DNA from: Cyclobacteriaceae bacterium
GTDB taxonomy: Bacteria > Bacteroidota > Bacteroidia > Cytophagales > Cyclobacteriaceae
Assembly (NCBI GenBank): GCA_020832305.1
Contig: JAFIEV010000010.1
Span: forward strand, 186,001-250,000
Reading direction: 5' to 3'
DNA length: 64,000 bases
Shown here: positions 52,606 to 61,881 of the stretch, in pieces
Numbering within the stretch: position 1 is the first letter of the stretch
How the letters are laid out: the number at the start of each line of letters is the position of its first letter
Notes under the pieces: generated by a model
Databases searched by the model: none
The model's input: the letters and a program-made list of their open reading frames with translations, nothing else
Told to the model about the DNA's origin: nothing
Program-made: the position numbers and the translations under genes

Positions 52606-53382
52606 TTAATGCTTTCTAAGGATTAGAAAAAGATCCAGGGCTTTATCAGCGTTTTCCGTCACTATATAATCTTCATGGCTGATAGACAATACTTCTGAAT
52701 GATTGTTTTGTTGTAATTTGTTTCGGTTCATTCGATTGAGTATTTCATATGGCCATCTGAGCATCCATGCAGGAAGCCGGTATTGAAGGTTTAAAATATC
52801 CCATTTCATGATTTTTGCCACAGAAGCTTTATTCTGACTGTAATACTCCATAACTTTTTCATTTCCTGAAATACCCTTGAGCACAACCTGCTTAAAAAAC
52901 CGCTCAGCCAGTTGCGCAAGTTGCAAAGCTGTATATTCCCTTATATGCCAGGGATTTCTGGTGAGGGTCATAGCTATATTGGGAGTTGTGATAAAAGCCT
53001 GACCCCCTCTTCGCAATAATCTTTTTATTTCTGAAATGAAAGCTGCATCGTCTTTAATATGCTCGATTACCTGAAAGCTAACTATGGTATCAAAAGATTC
53101 ATCTGAAAACTGTAGAATAGGGGGTATATTGCCCTGAATAAATTTATGTTCAGGATATTTATTGGACAATTGAACAATAGCGCTGCTTATTTTGTCAATG
53201 GCGGTATAGGATGCCGAGACAGGGGCGAGCAATTCAACGCCTCTTCCCTCTCCGCAACCTATCTCGAGAATATCACCTTTTATCAATGGCATGACTTCAA
53301 AATAAGGCTTGAGCAATCTCTGATGCAGGGGGTTGTCAGAAGGCAATTCAGATGAGGTGATTTCAGTTGTATATATACCCAT
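52606..53382 (-). CDS. Class I SAM-dependent methyltransferase
   Basis: A 258-residue methyltransferase. Motif I is DILEIGCGEGRGVELLAP (about 35-52), motif II is YTAIDKISSAI, and the post-I block is FDTIVSFQVIEHIKDDAAF, followed by LLRRGGQAFITTPN. This is the UbiE/Methyltransf_11 arrangement. The substrate is not predictable. It is transcribed convergently with dnaK and shares its terminator, and is divergent from the GWxTD gene. Confidence 0.88.
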   Translation of the reverse strand: MGIYTTEITSSELPSDNPLHQRLLKPYFEVMPLIKGDILEIGCGEGRGVELLAPVSASYTAIDKISSAIVQLSNKYPEHKFIQGNIPPILQFSDESFDTIVSFQVIEHIKDDAAFISEIKRLLRRGGQAFITTPNIAMTLTRNPWHIREYTALQLAQLAERFFKQVVLKGISGNEKVMEYYSQNKASVAKIMKWDILNLQYRLPAWMLRWPYEILNRMNRNKLQQNNHSEVLSISHEDYIVTENADKALDLFLILRKH

Positions 53383-53476
53383 TATTATTATTTTTCACAA
53401 AAATGCTAAAAGCCGGTTAATACTCATATATACTCTAACGAAAATGACACTTGGTTCACTTTTAAATAAAAAGCCA

Positions 53477-53504
53477 TTGCATTGCTACAAATTAATTATA
53501 TTTG
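53477..53504 (+). promoter_or_regulatory. Complete Bacteroidota-type promoter of the GWxTD gene
   Basis: TTG (53477-53479), 17 bases, then TATATTTG (53497-53504). Both elements and the spacing fit the TTG-N17-23-TAnnTTTG consensus. Transcription would start near 53511, which supports the start codon at 53534. Confidence 0.65.
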
Positions 53505-53533
53505 AAACAGCATTGTATACATATACCTGCAGT

Positions 53534-54808
53534 ATGCCTAAAGCTTTTTTTCTATTTTCCAGATATTTGGGTAAAATACATACCGGATTGTTATTACCGA
53601 TAGTTTGCATTTCAGTTTTTGCAACAGAAATGTATGCACAGTTGCCTGTTTTCAAGGAAAACAATATAAAATACTATTATGATGTAAGCGCTGAAATGTT
53701 TTTTAATTATCGCTTATACACGCTAAACACTAAACATACTGCATATTTTTCTATTTCACTTCTCGAAGATCGTCCTTTTGCTGAGAATTATAAAATTGTT
53801 GCAGAGTTGCGTCAATCGCATGAAGATGCCAATGTTTTTACTACCGATACATTGGACCTTGAAAGACATTTCATGGGAAAAAATGTTAATGAATATTACT
53901 TCAGTTATGAGTTTGAGAACCCTTATAATGCTGGATTACTGGTTGTTAACGTTCTTAATATTAACACCCGGCAAATCTATGCATTTGACATAACCCTGAG
54001 TACGAGGTTTAATTTCAGATCGGCCGATATATTACCTGTCGATCCTGGAACTGATAAGCCTATTTTGAGATACTTTTTTACAAAAGACCGACCGATAGTT
54101 TTTCAGCCAGTCAACAATGCAAATACTCCAATTTATGCATTTTACTATGGGCATGATTTTGAAGTAGCAGATCCGCCTATGGTCACAGAATCTCAACAGG
54201 TTAGCCGTGGTTTAGAACTCGATAGTACCTTTACACTGAATTTTGGAGAATCTGTCTCATTTGCAAAGGAAGGCTTATATTTATTGCAACTTGACACGAC
54301 AGGATCAGAAACGCTTTGTATCAGGGTTCATGAAAGCGATTATCCAAGGTTTACTCTGATGGATGACCTTATAAAGCCCCTCATTTACATAACCACCCGC
54401 AATGAGATTAATGTCATTAGAGAAGCAGGAAATCGCAAAAGGGAAGAATTTGAGAAATTCTGGTTAACCAACACACGATCTGAAGATGGCGCCCGTACCG
54501 GCATTCGATTATTTTACCGAAAAGTTCAGGAGTCGAATTATTTATTTACCAACTATAAGGAGGGCTGGAAAACCGATAAGGGAATGGTTTATATTATATT
54601 TGGTCCTCCGGATAAGGTTGTTAAAGGGGAGCAAATTGAAGAATGGATTTACCAGGGGGATGTTCCAACAGCTACCGTGAATTTTACTTTCGTAAAAGTT
54701 AAAAATATTTTTTCAAATAATCATTACGCACTGATACGCGACCGGAAATATGAGCGTAATTGGTTCCGGACGGTGGAATCATGGCGCAGAGGGCGCTTGC
54801 GCAGATAA
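53534..54808 (+). CDS. Exported GWxTD-domain protein
   Basis: A 424-residue exported protein with a long N-terminal signal (hydrophobic core TGLLLPIVCISVFATEMYA). The defining GWxTD motif lies near the C-terminus: YKEGWKTDKGMVYIIFGPPD, then EEWIYQG. The rest is beta-rich and unassigned. The domain is found in exported proteins of Bacteroidota and Acidobacteria, with no proven function. The start at 53534 was chosen because a full promoter lies at 53477-53504; the frame stays open further upstream. rlmB begins 8 bases after its stop. Confidence 0.86.
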   Translation: MPKAFFLFSRYLGKIHTGLLLPIVCISVFATEMYAQLPVFKENNIKYYYDVSAEMFFNYRLYTLNTKHTAYFSISLLEDRPFAENYKIVAELRQSHEDANVFTTDTLDLERHFMGKNVNEYYFSYEFENPYNAGLLVVNVLNINTRQIYAFDITLSTRFNFRSADILPVDPGTDKPILRYFFTKDRPIVFQPVNNANTPIYAFYYGHDFEVADPPMVTESQQVSRGLELDSTFTLNFGESVSFAKEGLYLLQLDTTGSETLCIRVHESDYPRFTLMDDLIKPLIYITTRNEINVIREAGNRKREEFEKFWLTNTRSEDGARTGIRLFYRKVQESNYLFTNYKEGWKTDKGMVYIIFGPPDKVVKGEQIEEWIYQGDVPTATVNFTFVKVKNIFSNNHYALIRDRKYERNWFRTVESWRRGRLRR

Positions 54809-54816
54809 CAATACTT

Positions 54817-55569
54817 ATGAATCAAAATCCAGAAAAAGATTATATTTTTGGCATAAGAGCTGTGATGGAGGCCATCCATGCCGGCAGAGAACTTGAGGTG
54901 GTGCTGGTTCAGAAAAATCTGAATAATGACCTTATTAAAGAACTTCTGCTGTTGCTTCATCAGAACCATGTACCTGTAAAAAGGGTGCCTGATGTAAAGC
55001 TCAACAGTATTACCCGAAAAAATCATCAGGGAGTCATTTGTTTTTATTCACCCATTCGATATGCTTCATTGGAGCATATACTTGACCAATGTTATGCATC
55101 AGGGGAGGATCCTTTTTTTGTGATACTAGATCGCATTACTGATGTACGAAATTTTGGGGCAATTTCAAGATCTGCAGAATGCGCCGGGGTGCATGCTTTG
55201 ATCATTTCAGATAAAGGAAATGCGATTATTGGTGCTGATGCCGTAAAAACTTCTGCCGGAGCACTACACCATATTCCGGTTTGCCGTGTTGCCAAACTAG
55301 CAGAAACCATACAGTTTTTAAAGAACAGCGGCCTGCGCATAATAGCGTTAACCGAAAAGAGTGCAGAAATACTTTTTCAATCAGAATTACAAGGTCCGGC
55401 TGCTCTTTTACTGGGATCTGAAGAAGATGGCATAAGCTCTGAGCTGCTCATAATGGCAGATACCAGACTTAAAATTCCAATGAAGGGAACCATTGGCTCG
55501 CTTAACGTATCGGCCACGGCAGCCATAGCTCTCTACGAGGTGGTAAGGCAGCGGGGAAGTAATGACTGA
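54817..55569 (+). CDS. rlmB: 23S rRNA (guanosine-2'-O-)-methyltransferase RlmB-like (TrmH family)
   Basis: A 250-residue SPOUT methyltransferase. It starts with the substrate-binding domain KDYIFGIRAVMEAIHAGREL. The knotted catalytic domain follows with DRITDVRNFGAISRSAEC (motif 1), LLLGSEEDGIS (motif 2) and IPMKGTIGSLNVSATAAIAL (motif 3). RlmB methylates the ribose of a guanosine in 23S rRNA, though assignment among TrmH-family enzymes is by overall similarity. The ATG at 54817 is preferred because in-frame ATGs upstream lie inside the previous gene. Confidence 0.9.
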   Translation: MNQNPEKDYIFGIRAVMEAIHAGRELEVVLVQKNLNNDLIKELLLLLHQNHVPVKRVPDVKLNSITRKNHQGVICFYSPIRYASLEHILDQCYASGEDPFFVILDRITDVRNFGAISRSAECAGVHALIISDKGNAIIGADAVKTSAGALHHIPVCRVAKLAETIQFLKNSGLRIIALTEKSAEILFQSELQGPAALLLGSEEDGISSELLIMADTRLKIPMKGTIGSLNVSATAAIALYEVVRQRGSND

Positions 55570-55640
55570 TTTTTTTTAAAAGCATACAAACAAGGTAATG
55601 CATAGTACTACCTCGTCTGTAATGAAGCCTTATACTTTGA

Positions 55641-56717
55641 TTAAACAAACTTATCTCCTTTGTGATTACGAACATCAGTTACAAAACTGCGGAAGAGTTT
55701 ATCATCATCTTTGCGGCAGATGAGCAGAACATCTCCACAATCGGCAACCAGATAACCGTCTAGCCCCTGTACTACAATCAGCCGGTTTTCTTCGCCTTTA
55801 ATCATACAGTTTTTAGTGTTGTATAAAAGAACATTCCCATCAATAACATTAGATGACGCATCTTTATCCCTGATTTCGTGAAGGGCATTCCATGAGCCCA
55901 AATCAGACCAGCCAAACTTACCAGGTACTACAAAAACATTATCTGCCTTTTCCATTATGCCATAATCTATGGAAATGCCTTTGGTAATGGCATAGGCATG
56001 TTGTATGCGTTCGGCCTCTTTTTGTGTATAATAAACATCAGACAAATCGTTGAACATATCAGCTATCTCAGGGAGGTATTTCTCAAAAGCTTGAATAATG
56101 GTGTTGACGTTCCATATAAAAATACCACTGTTCCACAAGAACTCTCCACTTTCCACAAATTTTTGTGCCAGTTCAAGATGGGGTTTTTCGGTAAAAGTTT
56201 TTACCTTTTTTACATTGCCATTGCCTTCAGTATGAAACTGGATATAACCATAACCGGTTTCTGGTCGGTTAGGCTCAATGCCAAGGGTAATGAGGTTATT
56301 GGAATGCTGTGCCGCTGCGATGGCTTCATGAATGGCATTCCTGAAAAGATCCTCCATTAAAATGGTATGGTCTGCCGGTGTGACAATAAGACAGGCGTCT
56401 GGATCTTTCTTTTTGATTTTGTAGGTGGCATATGCAATACACGGTGCCGTATTTCTTCGACTGGGTTCCAGCAATATTTGGTCATCGTTCAGATCCGGAA
56501 GCTGTTCCTTGATCAGTTGAGCATAATCACTGTTGGAAACAATATATACGTTTTCCGGAGGGCATATTCCATTAAAACGATGATAAGTAAGTTGCAACAA
56601 TGTTTTTCCAATGCCTAAGACATCCAGAAATTGTTTGGGGTTATTGTTCCTGCTGTAAGGCCAAAAGCGGCTCCCGACACCACCTGCCATAATTACTACA
56701 TACACTTTATCGTTCAT
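55641..56717 (-). CDS. manC: Mannose-1-phosphate guanylyltransferase
   Basis: A 358-residue nucleotidyltransferase making GDP-mannose from mannose 1-phosphate and GTP. The activating loop is MAGGVGSRFWPYSRNNNPKQF (about 10-30), and the sugar-binding FTEKP motif appears in VKTFTEKPHLELA. GNVLLYNTKNCMI is the C-terminal beta-helix part. The second, phosphomannose isomerase domain of bifunctional enzymes is absent, so this is the short form. GDP-mannose feeds surface polysaccharides. It is divergent from recQ across a 349-base gap. Confidence 0.94.
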   Translation of the reverse strand: MNDKVYVVIMAGGVGSRFWPYSRNNNPKQFLDVLGIGKTLLQLTYHRFNGICPPENVYIVSNSDYAQLIKEQLPDLNDDQILLEPSRRNTAPCIAYATYKIKKKDPDACLIVTPADHTILMEDLFRNAIHEAIAAAQHSNNLITLGIEPNRPETGYGYIQFHTEGNGNVKKVKTFTEKPHLELAQKFVESGEFLWNSGIFIWNVNTIIQAFEKYLPEIADMFNDLSDVYYTQKEAERIQHAYAITKGISIDYGIMEKADNVFVVPGKFGWSDLGSWNALHEIRDKDASSNVIDGNVLLYNTKNCMIKGEENRLIVVQGLDGYLVADCGDVLLICRKDDDKLFRSFVTDVRNHKGDKFV

Positions 56718-57066
56718 GATCGGACAATGGTTTTTCGCAATTTTGAATGAAACATTTCTATATATGAAAATTTTTTATCAACTAATGGGCTTTTTGTGTT
56801 TTTTCTTAAAAAAGAAATTAAATTTGCCTAAAAAAGGAATATTACGCCTGATACCGGTTTATTAAAGGCTTCAATTTATATGTAAATCATGAACCGGCAA
56901 AAGTAAAATCACTTTTTTACAGACCAAATTAAATTATTACATCAAAACATGTGTTATTAAGTTTTCAAATTGAAATTATACTGATATTTTTTATAAATTA
57001 GTCAGCTGTAAAGCGAATTGAAAATATTCATAGTATATAAATCTAAAGATAATTACGGAGGAAATA
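56718..57066. promoter_or_regulatory. Intergenic region manC / recQ with a plus-strand promoter
   Basis: 349 AT-rich bases with no credible gene. TTG at 56794-56796, 22 bases, then TAAATTTG at 56819-56826 form a complete promoter for the plus strand, leaving a leader of about 235 bases before recQ. A promoter for manC was not recognised. Confidence 0.45.
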
Positions 57067-59241
57067 TTGGACAAGGTTAGAGAAAAGTTAAAAGAGGTTT
57101 TCGGATATACGCAATTCCGTGGCAATCAGGAAAAAATAATCACCAATGTGATGAATGGCAGAAATACTTTTGTGATAATGCCAACAGGTGCGGGAAAGTC
57201 TCTTTGTTATCAATTGCCCGCTTTGCTGAATGAGGGTACTGCTATTGTAATTTCGCCTTTGATAGCCTTGATGAAAAACCAGGTAGATCAACTAAATGCT
57301 TTTGGTGTAAACGCAAGGTTTCTCAATTCAACCCTCACTAAAACTGAAATGAACAGGGTGAAGAAAGACACTATAGATGGCAATGTAAAATTGCTGTATG
57401 TAGCACCTGAATCATTGACAAAAGAAGAGAATATCAACTTTTTAAAGCAGGCTAATATCTCATTTGTAGCAATAGATGAAGCACATTGTATTTCAGAATG
57501 GGGGCATGATTTTCGTCCTGAATACCGACGCATCAAACCTATAATCAGCCAGATTGGCAATATTCCCATAATTGCGCTTACTGCCACCGCTACACCCAAA
57601 GTACAATTAGACATTCAGAAAAACCTTCAGATGGAGGAAGCTGATGCCTTTAAATCTTCGTTTAACCGCGAAAATCTTTATTACGAAGTGCGGCCCAAAA
57701 AGGAGGCAAAAAAACAAGTAATTAAATTCATTAAAGAGCACAAGGGAAAATCAGGCATTATTTACTGCCTCAGCCGAAAAAAAGTGGAAGAAATTGCCAA
57801 CTTGCTGAAAGTTAATGATATAAAAGCAGCCCCTTATCATGCTGGCCTTGACCCTTCAGAAAGAATGAAAAACCAGGATGACTTTCTTAATGAGGAGATT
57901 GATGTAATTGTAGCCACCATCGCATTTGGAATGGGAATCGATAAACCCGATGTCAGATATGTTATACACTATGATACTCCGAAAAGTATTGAAGGATATT
58001 ACCAGGAAACAGGTCGCGCTGGCAGAGATGGTCTCGAAGGTAATTGTATACTTTTTTATGCCTATAAAGACATTATTAAACTTGACAAGTTTAATAAGGA
58101 TAAACCGGTAAATGAACGGGAAAATGCCAGACTGCTATTGGAAGAAATGGCAGCATATGCAGAATCTTCGGTGTGCCGCAGAAAACAACTTTTACATTAT
58201 TTCGGCGAAAACTACAATGAAAGTCAATGTGGCAAATCGATGTGGTGTGATATATGTAAATTCCCGCCAGAAACCTTTGAGGGTCAGGAATATGTTGAAG
58301 TGGTGCTTGATGCGGTAGATTCGACAAAATCAAGGTTTGAAGTCAAGCATGTAGTAGATGTAATCACCGGCAAGGAAAATGAATATGTGCAGAGTTATGG
58401 CCATAATGAGCTTGAAATTTTTGGCGCCGGAACTGATGAGACAGAAGATTTTTGGCACTCAGTTATTCGTCAAACCCTTTTAGGGGGTTATCTGGAAAAG
58501 GATATTGATAAAATTGGAGTAGTAAAAATTACCAAAAAAGGTAAAGATTTTCTAAAAACACCCCATTCAGTTATACTTATCAAGGATAAAGAATTTGATG
58601 AAAGCCAGGAAGCGGAGGAAAGCCCGCAGGGAAGTACATCGAAAGCATATGATGAAAACCTTTTCGATATTCTCAAACGTCTGAGAAAGGATGTTTCCAA
58701 AGACAAAAACCTCCCTCCCTACGTCGTATTCCAGGATCCTTCTCTGGAAGAAATGGCCACAATTTATCCGACAACCAGAGAAGAACTGGCAAGGGTGAAT
58801 GGCGTAGGCATGGGTAAGGTTAATAAATTTGGAAAACCTTTTATCGATGCCATAAAAAAATATGTAGAAGAAAACGACATTATGACCGCCTCTGATGTAG
58901 TTGTTAAGTCTGCGGTTAATAAATCCAAAACGAAAATATTTATCATTCAGAAAATCGATCGAAAGGTAGATCTGGAAGAAATTGCCGAATCAGCGGGCTT
59001 GTCTTTTTCTGAACTTATAGATGAAATAGAGCATATTTGCTATTCGGGTACCAAGTTAAACCTAAATTATTACATAGACAGCATTATGGATGAGGAGAGG
59101 CAACAGGAAGTGTATGAATATTTTCTTACCGCCAAAACCGACAGAATCAAAGATGCACTGGAAGAACTTGGTGAAGATGAGTACGACGAGGAGGATCTCA
59201 GATTAATGCGCGTCAAATTTTTATCTGAATATGCCAATTAA
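57067..59241 (+). CDS. recQ: ATP-dependent DNA helicase RecQ
   Basis: A 724-residue 3'-5' DNA helicase for recombination and repair. Motif I is MPTGAGKSLCYQLPA (K44), the DEAH box is at 137-140 followed by CISEWGHDFRPEYR (aromatic-rich loop), and motif VI is YQETGRAGRDG. Zinc-binding cysteines (CRRKQLLHYFGE, then CGKSMWCDIC), an RQC winged helix and an HRDC domain (LARVNGVGMGKVNKFG) follow. It starts with TTG (57067-57069) behind GGAGGAAA, one of few good ribosome-binding sites here. Its last codons form the left arm of a terminator. Confidence 0.95.
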   Translation: MDKVREKLKEVFGYTQFRGNQEKIITNVMNGRNTFVIMPTGAGKSLCYQLPALLNEGTAIVISPLIALMKNQVDQLNAFGVNARFLNSTLTKTEMNRVKKDTIDGNVKLLYVAPESLTKEENINFLKQANISFVAIDEAHCISEWGHDFRPEYRRIKPIISQIGNIPIIALTATATPKVQLDIQKNLQMEEADAFKSSFNRENLYYEVRPKKEAKKQVIKFIKEHKGKSGIIYCLSRKKVEEIANLLKVNDIKAAPYHAGLDPSERMKNQDDFLNEEIDVIVATIAFGMGIDKPDVRYVIHYDTPKSIEGYYQETGRAGRDGLEGNCILFYAYKDIIKLDKFNKDKPVNERENARLLLEEMAAYAESSVCRRKQLLHYFGENYNESQCGKSMWCDICKFPPETFEGQEYVEVVLDAVDSTKSRFEVKHVVDVITGKENEYVQSYGHNELEIFGAGTDETEDFWHSVIRQTLLGGYLEKDIDKIGVVKITKKGKDFLKTPHSVILIKDKEFDESQEAEESPQGSTSKAYDENLFDILKRLRKDVSKDKNLPPYVVFQDPSLEEMATIYPTTREELARVNGVGMGKVNKFGKPFIDAIKKYVEENDIMTASDVVVKSAVNKSKTKIFIIQKIDRKVDLEEIAESAGLSFSELIDEIEHICYSGTKLNLNYYIDSIMDEERQQEVYEYFLTAKTDRIKDALEELGEDEYDEEDLRLMRVKFLSEYAN

Positions 59242-59258
59242 TGGCATATTGTTTTTTT
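59228..59258 (+). terminator. Terminator overlapping the recQ stop codon
   Basis: AATATGCCA and TGGCATATT form a perfect 9-bp stem with the 5-base loop ATTAA, followed by GTTTTTTT. The recQ stop TAA (59239-59241) lies in the loop. A second inverted repeat TGGTTGA/TCAACCA follows at about 59265-59286. Confidence 0.85.
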
Positions 59259-59298
59259 CATAATTGGTTGATGGCCAATTCAACCACCAAAATATTAT

Positions 59299-60594
59299 AT
59301 GATGAATGTTTTGATAATAGGCTCGGGAGGCAGGGAGCATGCCCTGGCACAAAAAATTCTTGCCGGTAACCGATGCGAAAAACTCTTTATAGCTCCTGGT
59401 AATGCAGGTACAGCTCAGGTAGGCTTAAATGTAGATATTTCGGTTACTGATTTTGAAAAGATTTCTGAATTCATAAAAACTCAAGAAATAAATTTACTGC
59501 TGATAGGGCCTGAGGTGCCATTGGTTGCTGGTTTGAGGGACTTCCTCGAGTCTAAGGAAATACATAAAAAGCTCCTGATCGTTGGGCCAGGCGCCCATGG
59601 CGCCAGACTTGAAGGAAGTAAAGAATTCGCCAAAGATTTTATGCAGAGACATCAGATTCCTACTGCAGCCTACCGGCCATTTCAACGTAATGAATATGAA
59701 GAGGCAAAAAAATATCTGTTGTCGCAACCGCTACCCATTGTTTTAAAAGCAGATGGCCTGGCAGCAGGTAAAGGTGTAATCATTTGTAATACCCATGAAG
59801 AAGGCCTCGCAGCTTTGGAACAAATGTTAGTGAATAGACAGTTTGGTGCCGCTTCAGAATCAGTTGTAATAGAGTCTTTTCTGGAAGGCATCGAGCTTTC
59901 AGTATTTGTGGTAACAGATGGAAAGGATTACCTGATATTGCCGGAGGCCAAAGATTATAAAAGAATTGGTGAGAAAGACACAGGACCAAATACCGGTGGA
60001 ATGGGGGCGGTTTCTCCTGTTCCCTTTGCGCAGCAGGGCTTTTTGAAGCGTGTTGAAGAAGAAGTGGTTAAGCCAACCATTGCAGGATTAAAAAAGGACA
60101 ATATTGATTACAAGGGCTTTATTTTTATTGGTTTGATGAATTGCAATGGGAGTCCTTATGTAATAGAATATAATGTTCGAATGGGTGATCCCGAAACACA
60201 AGTTGTTATGCCCAGGCTAGAAAGTGACTTGCTTGAAATGCTTGAAGCCACAGCTAAAGGAACATTGAGCAATTATCAGCTAAAGGTGTCTCCTATGTAC
60301 GCGGCTACGGTGGTAATGGTCGCCGGTGGATATCCTGGCTCTTATAAAACCGGAGATGAAATAAATGGTATACCTGAGAATACATCAAAAATGAAGGTTT
60401 TCCATGCCGGCACCAGGAATAGCGAATGCAATACAAAGGTCTTTTCAAATGGCGGTAGAGTCTTAAATGTTACCGGGCTGGGCGATAGCCTGGAGGAATC
60501 ATTGCATAATGCCTACGAAGGCGTTTCAAAAATATACTGGAAAGATGCCTGCTTTCGCAAGGATATAGGACAGGATATTTTATCAATGCAATAA
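59299..60594 (+). CDS. purD: Phosphoribosylamine-glycine ligase
   Basis: A 431-residue ATP-grasp enzyme, second step of purine synthesis, joining phosphoribosylamine and glycine. The N-terminal signature NVLIIGSGGREHALAQKI is at residues 3-20, followed by LLIGPEVPLVAGL. The ATP-grasp part has VLKADGLAAGKGVIIC, and the family signature DTGPNTGGMGAVSPVPF is intact, as is the late VIEYNVRMGDPETQVVMPRL. Two consecutive ATGs occur at the start. It is a single gene with a recQ terminator ahead. Other pur genes are not in the window. Confidence 0.97.
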   Translation: MMNVLIIGSGGREHALAQKILAGNRCEKLFIAPGNAGTAQVGLNVDISVTDFEKISEFIKTQEINLLLIGPEVPLVAGLRDFLESKEIHKKLLIVGPGAHGARLEGSKEFAKDFMQRHQIPTAAYRPFQRNEYEEAKKYLLSQPLPIVLKADGLAAGKGVIICNTHEEGLAALEQMLVNRQFGAASESVVIESFLEGIELSVFVVTDGKDYLILPEAKDYKRIGEKDTGPNTGGMGAVSPVPFAQQGFLKRVEEEVVKPTIAGLKKDNIDYKGFIFIGLMNCNGSPYVIEYNVRMGDPETQVVMPRLESDLLEMLEATAKGTLSNYQLKVSPMYAATVVMVAGGYPGSYKTGDEINGIPENTSKMKVFHAGTRNSECNTKVFSNGGRVLNVTGLGDSLEESLHNAYEGVSKIYWKDACFRKDIGQDILSMQ

Positions 60595-60656
60595 CTTCTT
60601 TTTATTTTCTTTTCTTTATTGTTAATTTTAAGCCTAAAGATTAATCAGTAAAGGAT

Positions 60657-61823
60657 ATGTCGGGATGTAGCTCTTGTGGAAGTACCGCCGAAGGAAATAC
60701 CAAGGTGTCGGGTTGTAAAAACAATGGCACCTGTGGCACCGATGGTTGTAATAAACTCAATGCCTTCGATTGGCTGGTAGATATGGAAAATGCCGGCCCA
60801 AAATTTAATATACTTGAAGTTCGCTTTAAAAACGGCCGTAAAGAATTTTTTAAAAATATTCACAACCTGGAATTGTTTAATGGCGACCCTGTAGTGGTAG
60901 ATGTACCTAATGGGCACCATCTTGGATTTGTTGCCCTGCAAGGCGAATTAGTCAGGTTGCAAATGCAGAAGAAAGGCGTCGTTGAAGATGAAAACGTACG
61001 GCCTGTATACAGGCTGGCAACAAAGCGGGATCTTGAAAAATTTGAGGAAGTCAAAAATAAAGAAATGACAACCCTGTATCGCACCAGGGAAATAATTCGG
61101 GAATATGGACTGGTCATGAAACTTACCGATGTAGAATATCAGGCAGATGGAACAAAAGCCACTTTCTACTATTCAGCAGACGACAGAGTTGATTTCAGGG
61201 AACTCATCAAATCTCTGGCTTCTGAATTTAAAGTTCGCATTGAAATGAGACAAATCAGCTTGCGACAGGAAGCAAGTCGGCTGGGAGGCATTGGTTCATG
61301 CGGCAGAGAATTGTGTTGCTCAACCTGGCTTACAGAATTTAAAAGTGTTTCAACCACCGCTGCCAGGTACCAAAACCTTTCACTCAATCCAAGTAAATTA
61401 TCCGGACAATGCGGCAGATTAAAATGTTGTCTCAACTATGAGTTGGAGACCTACATGAGCGCACTGGAAGATATACCCGAGGTAGAAAGCCCGCTACAGA
61501 CAATGAAGGGAGAAGCCACTTTGCAAAAAACAGATATTTTCAGAAAAATTATGTGGTTTGGATATCAAAATGAAAATGCATGGGTTCCACTTAATACTGA
61601 AAGGGTAAGGGAAATTATTGAGCAGAATAAACAAGGTAAAAAACCGGCCACTTTGCTTGAAGATAATGTGCAGGTATTAGATGATACCCAACAGGTACTG
61701 AATAGTGATTTGGAGCAAATGGACAGAAAATACAAAAATAAAGCTAAAAAGAAGAAAAGCCGGAAAAACTTTCAAAGAGGTAAGGGCACTAAAAATAAGG
61801 GAGATACAAATAGAAGTACCTGA
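60657..61823 (+). CDS. ricT: PSP1-domain protein RicT (YaaT)-like
   Basis: A 388-residue member of the RicT/YaaT family. In Bacillus RicT joins RicA and RicF in an Fe-S-containing complex that affects RNase Y and development. The N-terminus is cysteine-rich (C4, C7, C20, C26, C31), followed by the PSP1 domain with GSCGRELCCSTWLTEF and GQCGRLKCCLNYELETY. The C-terminus ends in a lysine-rich tail (RKYKNKAKKKKSRKNF). gldH follows 58 bases later. This ricT-gldH neighbourhood is one I recall from other gliding Bacteroidota. Confidence 0.9.
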   Translation: MSGCSSCGSTAEGNTKVSGCKNNGTCGTDGCNKLNAFDWLVDMENAGPKFNILEVRFKNGRKEFFKNIHNLELFNGDPVVVDVPNGHHLGFVALQGELVRLQMQKKGVVEDENVRPVYRLATKRDLEKFEEVKNKEMTTLYRTREIIREYGLVMKLTDVEYQADGTKATFYYSADDRVDFRELIKSLASEFKVRIEMRQISLRQEASRLGGIGSCGRELCCSTWLTEFKSVSTTAARYQNLSLNPSKLSGQCGRLKCCLNYELETYMSALEDIPEVESPLQTMKGEATLQKTDIFRKIMWFGYQNENAWVPLNTERVREIIEQNKQGKKPATLLEDNVQVLDDTQQVLNSDLEQMDRKYKNKAKKKKSRKNFQRGKGTKNKGDTNRST

Positions 61824-61881
61824 AGTGCATGAATTTGATTTTTGTTTCAGGATAAAACCAGCCGGTAAGAATTGTAAAAAT

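Noticed and set aside
53333-53533. In-frame 67-codon extension upstream of the GWxTD gene
   Set aside because: A complete promoter (53477-53504) lies inside the extension, so the transcript would start after it; the extension also overlaps the divergent methyltransferase gene.
61705-61881. In-frame N-terminal extension of gldH overlapping ricT
   Set aside because: It would bury the lipoprotein signal peptide inside the protein; the ATG at 61882 gives a normal lipoprotein start.
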